A stretch of 64,000 bases of DNA from Gamsiella multidivaricata (taxonomy: Eukaryota > Mortierellomycota > Mortierellomycetes > Mortierellales > Mortierellaceae). How positions within the stretch are numbered: position 1 is the first letter of the stretch; each line of letters starts with the position of its first letter. Made by a program: the position numbers and the translations under genes. Of the stretch, positions 14,201-27,500 are shown in pieces. Under the pieces are notes generated by a model, which was not told the origin of the DNA, did no database searches, and saw only the letters and a program-made list of their open reading frames with translations. The stretch is from contig NW_026251780.1 of NCBI RefSeq assembly GCF_025024155.1, forward strand, positions 1 through 64,000, given 5' to 3'.

Positions 14201-17095
14201 TTACTCCACCACAGATTGTGTACGCCAAATTGAAGTACATGTGGGCAACTGGCGTTCGGGAGCAGACGCTGGATTGTCTGCGCCAGTTCACGGATCGTTT
14301 AGCGTCGGATCTCGGTCTTGGAACTGCGGAGGATGTAGGCATCGCAATGACGGGCGCCAACCAGTCAAACGGAAATGTTGCTGATTACTCTAGGTTACTT
14401 GCCCGCTGCTATCTCAAGCAGGGAGAATGGCAGTTTGCTCTTCAAGACGGATGGACACATGTAAGCCTAAGAGAATTGCAGAAACATTGCATGTAGGTCA
14501 TATTGGTAGATCATGTACTGATCTCCCATTTTTATGGTATCAAAATTTAGGATTCCATCGAGAGTATTCTGACACCATATCTCTATGCTACCCACTTGGA
14601 TAAGGATTGGTACAAAGCATGGCATACCTGGGCCTTAGCGAATTTTGAAGTGATCACTTTCTACGAAAAGAACTCACCGCCCAATCATGTTGGACGCGAT
14701 CCATGGCTTCAATATGTTATTCCATCGGTCAAGGGCTTCTTTAAGTCGATTGCACTCTCGCGTGGAAACTCGCTACAGGACACATTGCGTCTGCTTACGC
14801 TGTGGTTTAAGTTTGGTCATCGCGCTGAGATCAGTGCATCCCTAAGCGACGGGTTTTCGACAGTCAGCATTGATACATGGCTGCAAGTCATTCCACAATT
14901 AATCGCGCGTATCCATGCACCCAGCCCGAATGTCCATCGACTCATTCACCAGCTCCTGGCCGATGTCGGAAAGGAGCACCCTCAGGCGCTTGTGTATTCT
15001 TTGACAGTTGCATCAAAATCGCCCAGTGTCCTGCGAAAGAATGCAGCGTTGGCAATCATGGAGAAGATGAGACTTCACAGTCCTTTGTTGGTCGAGCAGG
15101 CGCTATTAGTCAGTCAGGAGCTGATCCGTGTAGCCATTCTGTGGCACGAGATGTGGCACGAAGGTCTGGAGGAGGCATCTAGGCTTTACTTCGGAGACCG
15201 CAACATCAACGGAATGTTGGCACAGCTGGAGCCGCTTCATATGATGTTGCAGAGAGTAAGTTCTGAGTTAACTTGATGGCCAGTATTGCTTCATTCATTC
15301 AAACATGGCAAGGACTGAGTTTTAATATTCCGCTATATGATGATCTAGGGCCCTGAGACGCTGCGCGAGATCTCGTTCAATCAGGCATTCGGTCGAGACT
15401 TGAAGGAGGCCCAGGAGTGCTGCATTCGTTACGGTCAGACCCAGGATATCAATGACCTTAACCAAGCCTGGGATATTTACTACCAAGTCTTCCGTCGCAT
15501 CGCCAAACAGCTTCCACAGCTCAGTACTCTGGACTTACCCTACGTCTCACCACAGCTGCAGGGTGCTCGAGATCTGGAGCTCGCTATTCCGGGCACTTAC
15601 AAGAGTGGCGAGCCCATTGTCAAGATTTCGTCGTTTGTGCCCACACTCACGGTCATGACGTCGAAGCAACGTCCTCGTCGCCTGACTGTCAAGGGAAGTG
15701 ACGGACGCGATTACCAATATCTGCTGAAGGGCCACGAGGATCTGCGTCAGGATGAGCGCGTGATGCAGCTTTTCGGACTCGTCAATACCTTGCTCTCGAT
15801 CGACCCCGAAACCTTCAAGCGGTATCTTGGTATTCAGCGCTATCCTGTCATCCCTCTTTCGCCTAACTCAGGTCTAATTGGATGGTTGCCCGACACGGAT
15901 ACGCTCCATACCTTGATCCGCGATTACCGCGAGAGCCGAAGGATCCTTTTGAATATTGAGCACCGCATCATGTTGCAGATGGCGCCTGATTATGACAACT
16001 TGACGCTTATGCAGAAGGTTGAGGTGTTTGAGTATGCGCTGAACAACACAGGAGGACAGGATCTATACAAGGTGTTGTGGTTGAAGAGCAGAAATTCGGA
16101 GGCATGGTTGGACCGAAGGACGAACTACACGAGGTCCTTGGCGGTGATGTCTATGGTTGGATACATTCTTGGACTGGGTGACAGACATCCATCGAATTTA
16201 ATGCTAGACAGGAACTCTGGCAAAATTGTGCATATTGATTTCGGCGACTGCTTCGAGGTATATTGACAACGATTGCTTCTGAGTACGTTGGTATATCATG
16301 TATTTGAGATTAACCACGCTTCTCTGCTCCTGTTCATAGGTTGCTATGCATCGTGAGAAATTCCCTGAGCAAATTCCCTTCCGATTGACGCGCATGCTCA
16401 CGAACGCTATGGAGGTCAGTGGTATCGAGGGTAATTTCAGAAACACCTGCGAGAACGTCATGCGCGTTCTTCGCGAGAACAAAGAGAGTTTGATGGCTGT
16501 GCTGGAGGCCTTTGTGTATGACCCCCTGATCAACTGGAGAATCTTGACAACTAGTCCCCGACAACGTAAGTAGAGCCTGCTGCGAGCGATGAGTCTTGCC
16601 ACCTAATGCTTGTGATGTCAGTAAATTCATATTGATACGATGCCTTTTCTTTTCTATCACAGCTATGGAGAATGGGCAAGGAGGCAACCAAGCGAACGGA
16701 GCGAATGAGTCTGTGATGGATGAACAGGCCCGTAACATGAGAAGGGTGTTGCCAAGTGAGCGTGAGCTCGTCCGTGATAATATGAAGAGTAAGTTGCTTC
16801 TCCAACACGGAGAATGGTGATGGTGATAACTGTGCACGATGATTACTCAGTACCAGCCTAACGCGCCTGATCCGCTTCTCAATGTGTGTGCTACACTTTA
16901 GTGGAGAACCAGCCCGAGCAGTTGAACGAGCGTGCAGTGTCGATCATCAACCGTGTCACCAACAAGTTGACAGGAAGGGATTTCAAGCCAGATCGACCGC
17001 TCGATGTGCCATCTCAGGTTGAGAAATTGATCCAGCAGGCGTCTTCGTACGAGAACCTGTGTCAATGCTGGATTGGATGGTGCGCTTTCTGGTAG
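8259..17095 (+). CDS. TOR: TOR serine/threonine kinase (PIKK family)
   Basis: Catalytic subunit of TOR complexes, controlling growth in response to nutrients. Nineteen exons: 8259-8317, 8455-8500, 8602-8731, 8845-8964, 9059-9139, 9229-9362, 9449-9643, 9736-10064, 10166-10365, 10468-11540, 11633-11872, 11962-12576, 12652-13038, 13138-14460, 14551-15255, 15349-16257, 16340-16565, 16663-16788, 16902-17095. All phases agree and give 2363 residues, slightly shorter than most TORs. HEAT repeats fill residues 1 to about 1200 and FAT about 1260-1760. FRB begins near 1838 ([20 protein letters not shown]). The kinase domain has catalytic loop GDRHPSNL and metal motif HIDFGDC near 2153. The FATC tail ends [14 protein letters not shown], diagnostic of TOR rather than ATM, ATR or DNA-PK. 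Introns cluster in the first 2.2 kb. The start ATG lies in a good context (taccATGG). The first exon codes only 19 residues. Confidence 0.97.
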
Positions 17096-17133
17096 TTTTT
17101 TTAGTGCTGGTTTATGGGTGTCTGTTTGTACAT

Positions 17134-17139
17134 AATAAA
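17134..17139 (+). terminator. TOR polyadenylation signal
   Basis: AATAAA lies 39 bp after the TOR stop codon. The 268 bp between the TOR stop and the stop of the convergent kinase gene hold both 3' UTRs and nothing else that I can see. Confidence 0.55.
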
Positions 17140-17363
17140 TGATATCTCACTACCGGTGATTTACAAGGGTATATATGGTTTATATTAACCATGCGAATTG
17201 TCTATCATTACAATGGTGGGCATGTCATTCTTCAAAAAAGATTGGCGAATGAAGATCCCAGTGCGTGAGGCCGATATTGGCCTCGGTACTGTACAAGTTG
17301 CTATGAAGAATCCTTCATGCAGGCATCGATGTCTTGTCTGAAATCACTCAGAAAAGTACGAGC

Positions 17364-17532
17364 TTAACCATCGTTCCAAAATGGTGATGTAGGTGAGATG
17401 ATAGGAAGGTCGAATTCCGGGTCCAAGGTTCCGACCTGTTGCGGCTGCAGCAGTAGAAACCGCTGGTGCTCCTCAACCTCCCGTTGCTGCTGCGAGTGCT
17501 GTTGTTGCTGTATATGTTGCTGTAGATGTTGC

Positions 17533-17569
<37 letters not shown>

Positions 17570-20367
17570 GCTGCTGCTGTAGTTGTTGTTGTTGCTGCTG
17601 CTGTAGTTGTTGTTGTTGCCGGTGCTGCAATACTGCATCGGATACTGTCTCATTCCGACTCTCTGGCATGTGTAGCGATTCCGGTCGTAGAACCATGGCT
17701 GCTATGGTCGGTTTGTCGATATTGCTCGGCAGCGACAACCCTCGCTTCCTGTCCTTGCTTTGTTTGCTCTCCTTCTTGAATGCCGCAGGTCGCAGGGCCG
17801 CAAACATACTCCTCCGCTTGTCCGGTGATTGCTGAATGATATCCGTCAAGAACTTCAGGTCTTCTGCCTCGGGTAAATCCTTGTACCAGTTGGCATGAAG
17901 TGCTTGATAGGCAGTGAGACGACCCTTGGGTTCGTATTGTAGCAATCCTGTGATTAATTCGAGCGCTTCCTCGGGTGCGTTAGGCATAATATCCCGTAAT
18001 GAGCGCACCGGCGCCTAATTATGAGACGAATAGTGAAAGTCTTTTCAGTTAGTGGTCTTGTCCTTGCGTGAGGCTGAGATAATCATGGTGCGCCGATATT
18101 TTCTCTCGACTTACAACAGGAAATGTGAAGCCCATACGGACAGCGAGCTGAACACCGTCTTTCCATTCACCACCAATCTTCCCCGTCTGACCGCAGAGCG
18201 TCTCGTTGGTCATATCCACTGGAGAACGAGGAGTAGGGTTGCCAAGGATGTTGCCTATCCGACTCACTTGATCCACATCACTGTTGCCCGGGAAAAGTGG
18301 TTTCAAGGTAATCAACTCTGCAGCGATGGTTCCAGCTGCCCACAGATCGACCGCACAAGTATAAGCCGATGATCTCAATAACACCTCTGGAGCTCGATAC
18401 CTGTAATCGACCGATTGGGATGTGAGCAAAGAGATACAAAAGAAAAATGTTGCAATATGGGGTTTATAAATCGATGTCAGTTGAAGTTGCTTACCACCGC
18501 GTGCTGACATAAGTTGTATAGGGTGGCCGACTCTTGAGCTCTCTTGCGAGGCCCAAGTCTGCGACCTTGACCATATCCCCTGAAACCAAGATATTCTCCG
18601 GCTTCATATCGCGATGCATAATTCCTTTGGAGTGCATGTGCTGTAGCCCGCGGAGGACTTGGAAACTAAGATCGGAGGGTGAACAGAAATGAATCAAGCC
18701 GTTTTGCATTGATGATAGAAAGAAATTGAGCATGGGTCATTATTAAAGCCAAACCATGCGTGCATTTGCATGGGGATAGAAGTTGCATGACAGAACAAAC
18801 AACAGCAATTGATAGACAAGGATCGACATACACCATGCTCTTGACCCGAGACTCCTCTAACTTGACCCCGTTCCGATCCTTGATCAATTGGTAGAGGTTT
18901 CCCTCCATGAGCTCAAAGACCATGTGAAGCTCCTTTTTCTCTAAAAAGAAGTGATGCAGTTTAACGATATTGGGTCCAGAGCGAAGCGCTTCAAGGGCCT
19001 AAGAAACAAGAAGAGAAGAGAAACAAGAGAAGAGAAACAAAAAGAGAAGAGAAACAAGAGCGTTAGTCGACTGGGAGCAAGCAAACACAGCGCTCCTCCA
19101 TCGAATGCCATTATAATGTTTTTAACAGCAATCCCCTTCTCCCCTCCCCCCTCGGTTCAGACGCAATTTCGGGGTTTTTTTTGTTAACTTGCCTTAACCT
19201 CCAGTAAAGAGCGACATTCGCTTTGGGACGTGAACCTTTTCTTCATCTTCTTGATGGCAACCTAAGAGAGGAGGATGTTTTGGCATCCATCAGTAACGGA
19301 CCTATACTACAGTGATGCGTTGTAACCACCGCGAAAACAACAGACAACAATAAATGGCACAGAGCATGCGCATGCACATGCACAAATGCATAGACAACGG
19401 CAAGGACAGCAACAAACAAGTGTAGTAACGACGATATAAAGATGTATACGAGTGTGATATGTGAGCATGTCGCGTGGGCAATGCGAGGTGAGGGTTGGGC
19501 ATTTGTTGTTGTTGTTGTTGTTGTTGTTATTACTATTATTATTATTGTTGTCGAATTATGGCAAACAGGCACGATAATAGGAAACGGAGGTTGTGGGGGG
19601 GACATGGGGCCCCTGTTTGTCTGTAATAAGATAACTTTGTCCGACCATACACTGACATGCGGTTTCACACGTACCAGCTCGCCCGACACCTTGTGCCGCG
19701 CCTTGAAGACCGACCCAAACGAGCCGTTGCCCAGCTCCTCCAGTACTACAAATTGATCCATCGATCGTGCGACCGGCAGATTGCTGCTCTGATATATTGT
19801 GCTTTGTTGACTACTGCTACTATTGTTGATACTGTTGGTGCTTTCGTTTAAAGGGATTGCAGATGCTGCCAGGGCGTAGCCGGGGTTGTCCTGTTGAGGT
19901 GTTGGTGGGAGACAGACCTCATGCTTCGGACTACTACCACTACTACTGCTGTTGATGTAGCTGCTGTGTGCACCTGTTATAGGAGACGAAGGGACGAGCG
20001 TTGTTGTGGAGGCACAGGAGAGGGATCGTACGTGGGTATGTAGATATGTCTTCGAAGATGAGTTTGAATGAGAGGTGGCAGTAGGGGAGCGTGATGAGAG
20101 GTACTGGACAGCGACAGTGGCCTTTGGCCAGGCGTGCTGAACTAAAGACGCGCCCGGGAAGGAGGAGGAGATATTTTTGGTGGTAGTCATGGGCGTTAGC
20201 GGTTTGGTGAGGGTGGGCGAAGGAGGCGACGTTGGTGTTGGCGGTGCGGTTGTGCGGGCATGAGGCATGAAGAAGAAAGAGGTCTTTTTGTGGAGGGCCT
20301 TGTGCGGTCGCGGTTGCGGTTGCTGTTGCCCCTGAGGTTGTCCCTGTCCTTGAGATACATCGGCCAT
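17364..20367 (-). CDS. MAK/ICK/Ime2-type (RCK) protein kinase
   Basis: Serine/threonine kinase of the RCK group (MAK, ICK, MOK, yeast Ime2, smut Crk1), which regulates meiosis, morphogenesis or ciliary length in other organisms. Exons: 20367-19675, 19261-19193, 18998-18832, 18665-18495, 18400-18115, 18014-17364; 678 residues. Residues 1-202 are a serine/threonine/proline-rich extension. The kinase domain starts at about 203 with GNGSFGSV. It has VAIKKMKK (Lys about 235), HRDMKPEN, a DLG variant of DFG (VADLGLARE) and activation segment [14 protein letters not shown], i.e. a T-x-Y dual phosphorylation site. A glutamine run follows near 620-650. Intron 2 (19192-18999) has a GC donor, AAG|GCAAGT; using it keeps the conserved EVKALEAL. 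The start at 20367 sits in accATGG; an upstream frame reaching 20511 has weaker context. The exact target is unknown. Confidence 0.9.
17515..17632 (-). repeat. Glutamine-codon microsatellite in the kinase C-terminus
   Basis: A CAA/CAG-type run (read as TTG/CTG on the plus strand) encodes two long glutamine blocks broken by leucines in the last exon of the RCK kinase. It is likely length-polymorphic. The antisense frame reads as an artificial cysteine run. Confidence 0.9.
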
Positions 20368-21319
20368 GGTGGGGATGAAAATGTATATTGATGACTCGCG
20401 AAGGGGTTGCGACAACCACGTTTGAATAAAGGTGTAAGGTGCGGAGATGTGAAGTGGAGTAAGAAAAATAAAAAATGTGTGGTGTGCAAGAAAAACCTTT
20501 CTTTTTTTCAAGTGTGGTAGAAAGTATCTATTGGCCCATTAGGATGGAATAGCAAAGTAATGTGGATGAGAGTGGAATGAAAGAATGGCGCAATGAGCGT
20601 GATGGTCAAAGAGAAGGAAAGGAGGGATGAGCAAGAACAGAAAAAAGAACAGCAATAGTATGAACGATCATCGTGTTTATCTCCTACACTTACACTGGGC
20701 ACAAAGGCCCCGATGAAAATATATAAACTTGAGCAGCTCTCATTTCGAAGTAGGCACTCTTTGCACACACATTCTATGCACTTACAACAACACTAGGAAA
20801 ATGATAGACTAGACACCAATGGCTCAATGGCAGGCCACGGCGCACTCTTCCTCGGCTAAAAACAGACACTGGAAACCCAGCTCCACCTCCTACATATCCG
20901 ATCCTAATCCCCTATCCATCCACATTGCGACTCAGAGGCATGTCCCCGTTGTCACTCTCGGAGCGAGCAACTGTCCGCAGGACGAAACCATTTGTACCCT
21001 TAGCCTGCAACGCATGTTGTTGCAGTACTCCAGTCCCATATACCTATTTAGAGCAGCACTGGTGGCGAATCTTATATTCCACGTATATATAATGCGAATG
21101 TACGGTAAAATGGGACTGTAACAATAAAAAAAAAAAAAGTGACGTATCCCTGTTTACATTTTTTTTAGCATCATTCTTTATTTCTTTCTTCATCCACCTT
21201 CCTTCCTCTTCCCCTCCCCTCTCTGCCCCCTTTTTTTCCCTACTTCCCTCTCCCCCTTTGCTCACTGCTGTCCTCTTATTTCACTTCCACTTCGTCTATT
21301 ACATCTATTCCTTTAAACA
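20368..21319. promoter_or_regulatory. Divergent region between the kinase and DBP2
   Basis: About 950 bp between the start codons of the RCK kinase (minus) and DBP2 (plus). An A13 tract lies near 21125. A long pyrimidine-rich stretch at about 21170-21300 precedes the DBP2 ATG, as is common in highly expressed fungal genes. No gene is supported; the short frames here are low-complexity. Confidence 0.5.
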
Positions 21320-24243
<2,924 letters not shown>

Positions 24244-24346
24244 GTGCCAAGGAAGAATCCTTGTGAGGGTGTGAGCTTGTATTGGTGGCAGCACCTTGGC
24301 GAATTTTTACTTCTAAGTTTCACAATAGACAGACATCCCGCTCCTC

Positions 24347-24352
24347 AATAAA
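24347..24352 (+). terminator. DBP2 polyadenylation signal
   Basis: AATAAA lies 103 bp after the DBP2 stop codon, with further A-rich elements (aataagtaatgaataaac) just downstream. The convergent sterol-transfer gene ends at 24510, so the two 3' UTRs share about 270 bp. Confidence 0.5.
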
Positions 24353-24509
24353 ATAAGTAATGAATAAACAATTGTACAAAAACATCTTTTAGTTGATTAT
24401 TTGGTTGACGGAGCCATTACGGTCTCCAGTTTTATATCATACAGTCTTTATAATTACACGCGGAGATTAAGAATGGTAGATAATAAGAAGGGTAGTAGTA
24501 GTAAAGTGA

Positions 24510-27500
24510 TTAGTTGTGAGAGGATGATGTCTGGCTAAGTTCCCGGCGGGCATGCTCCAACAACGCAAAGAGCTCGACAATCTCGGCCATCAGCAGCTCC
24601 TTCTGTGTATTCAATGGGTCCAGTGTCTGCTGGTGCCGGTTCTGCTTCTGCCTTAATTCCTCGACATGAGATCCCATTCGAGACTCAGACTCGTACTGCT
24701 CCTGCTCCTGCTCCTCCTCTTGCGGTTGCTCATCTACAGCCGGGCGCTTTGGCGCAGGGAAAGACGAAGGCGAAGGCGAGGACGAGGACGAGGGCGGTGG
24801 GCGATCGACAGTATACTTCTGTGCCTCAGGCTCCATATCCATATCTAAGTTCGGTTCGGTATCCAAAAACTCGTACTCAGACGTAGATCTCTGGTTCTGC
24901 TCCCAAGTAGCAAGGTCATCGTGTCTCTTCCAGGAATCATCCTCCCGTCGTTGCTGTTGCTGTTGCAAGTAATAATATCGGTTATAGGACTCATAAGGGC
25001 CTCGGCGGTCGACGTATCGGTCTCCACATTGAGGAGCGTACCCATGGCGATGGGTCATTTGCAGACGCGAGTGCAGCCGATGTGGATACTGCTGATGGTG
25101 ATGCTGCGGTAGCTGATGCACGATTAGATCATGCCGTTGCTGCACCACCTCAACCATCGACTCCACGATCGAAAACAAATGCCACGCGTTCAACGTCGTC
25201 ACCATCATGCCCAGCACCACGAACGCAAAAATCGCTCTCGACAGTAGACGCGACAGAGGGTCGCGCTGCTGCTGCTGCTGCTGCTGCTGGGCCATGTCTT
25301 TCGTAAGCGACAACGCAGTAGGCTGCGCCAACGACGATGACTGATACTGCCACTGTTGTTGTTGTGGTTGTTGTCCCTGTAGGCCACGCTGTCCATGTTC
25401 CCTGAACGACGAGGCCAACGACGGTACAGATGCGAACGACCTTACTGACGACGAGGTCGACAACCGACTACTTCCATCATCTGTCGACCGCGCAAATGAC
25501 CGCCTGGACGCCGCTGGAAGAGCAAACTTCACGCGCACAGAATCATTCTGCTTCGACTCCTGGAAGGTTACGGACGACGAGGTTATCGTGGAGAGTGGGC
25601 CCGAATCCGTAGCGGCGCGGTCAATAGATGTAGTCGGCGTTGACGGCTCCGAAGCGGCCGTAACGGTCGTCGATCGACCAAAGAACGTCCAGCCGCGGCG
25701 CACGAAGCCTCCCCAAAGCGGGCTGCTCGGCGCGCTCGTTGCTATCGCTGTTGCTGTAACCGTTTCTGCGTTTGAAACAGCCATCCTGTTGTCCTTAACT
25801 TGCGTCGGCAGCAACGCAGCCTTATTCTCGTGCTGCCAGACTACGTCCGCTGCCGCTGCAACCGTGATGATCGGGGACCCTGGCGGGGCGAACGATTCGA
25901 GGAGTACAGACAGAGCTGATTTCTTCTCCGAGGGCAGGAGTGGTGCCAATTGGTCCTTGACCTCCAAGATCGTCGACGGTTCGGACTGCGGGCGTGCAAA
26001 GCTCAGAGAGGGGCGAACTGGCGGTTCGGCGGGGGTGGGTTCGCTTATAGGCGGTGAGGTGCTGCGGAAGAACTGTCGTGTAAGAAGAGTGTGTGCTTGA
26101 ATCATTTCCGAGGCCTGTAAGGAGGACGTTGTCGTCGTTGCTCCTGCTGATGCTCGTGATGGTCCGGGCAACGAGGATGCTGGCAGGGCTGGCGAGGCGG
26201 CAGCGGTATGACTGGTAATGGCATTCAGGCTTTTGTCTATAGCGGTTTGCCCACTCTGCTTTGTCAGCCCAAGCGTCGGTACATCCAAAGCGCTGTTCGC
26301 TTCTGGCGACACCTCTGGTGCCGAAGCAGCAGCAGCCTCAGCGAGAAGCTGCGTGCCCTGGGTCTCTGCCAGATCCTGCAGCTGTCGAATGAACTCCTTG
26401 TAAAACCCGCCCGATCCCTCCAAAGATCCAGCTTCGACCTTGCTACTCCACATGATCGATTTCTTGAACTTGACCTCGGTGAAGCACTTGATTTTGGTCT
26501 GACCGGGTGCTTCCCACGTCATACAAATTTGGTTCACGGTCGAGAAGTGCTCGCCGTAGGGGACGTTGGGTGTCCGTGATTCGGAGTGGACGAGGATCAT
26601 AAAATCGCTGTAGTGAGTGACCTGTTGTATCTCGAAGCATGGTGTCGATGTCTTCGCCACTATTTGAAGCAGATCAGTCATTATGTTAATGGTTGCATTT
26701 GAAGATGACAAATCCAGGGAAATAAATAAATAAATAAAAGAGAGAGAGCACTTACGCATAGGAACTTTGAACGAGACTGAGTACTCCAGGTTACGTTTCT
26801 GAGATTCCCATAATGCCGATATCGTCTTCTTGCTTCCTGATTTCAGTTCCTTAGCCTCACACTCCTGCCAGGGCATGATCTTGATCTCCGTTGACCCATC
26901 CTTGATCCGATGCGTCTCACAGCCCAATTTATCGCCCTGCCCTGCGCCCTTCCCTGAAAACAAGATCTCAAAGCACAGTTCCAGCGGCAAGGGAATCACA
27001 GCCGACACAACCGCATTCTTGTAGTGTCGCTGACACCCGCATGACACTGGAGCCGTGGGAAGGAGTGCTGCTGGTTTCTTTTTAGCTGCAGCCGCAACCT
27101 CTGCATCGCCTAATGATGGGTCCAGTGATGCGCCCGCACCCTCCTTACGAATATGAACACTCGCGTTTCTGACACTGCTCGGCAGCGCAACACTCTGAAC
27201 TGCGGACGATGAGTACAACATCTTTGTTGTCATCAAAGATGGCGAAATCAGTACCGGCGGAGGCGTACACGATAGCTTCATATCGTTGTCTCGACTCAAT
27301 TCTGAGGACAAAGATGCCTGCACCATGATAGGAGAGCTACTCGGTGGAGAAGGATATGCGGCGGTGGCGACAGCATTCAGAGCAATACCTCCCTGTTGCT
27401 GTTGCTGCTGGTCAGCTGTGCTGCCGCTGTCGGATTTATTGCGCTTGTTGCCCTGGTTGGACCGCATCTGCAGGAAACCGATCAATCCTGTATTTAACTG

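Noticed and set aside
17398..17835. Cysteine-run protein opposite the kinase C-terminus
   Set aside because: This is the antisense of the CAA/CAG tract; the conserved kinase reads on the minus strand.
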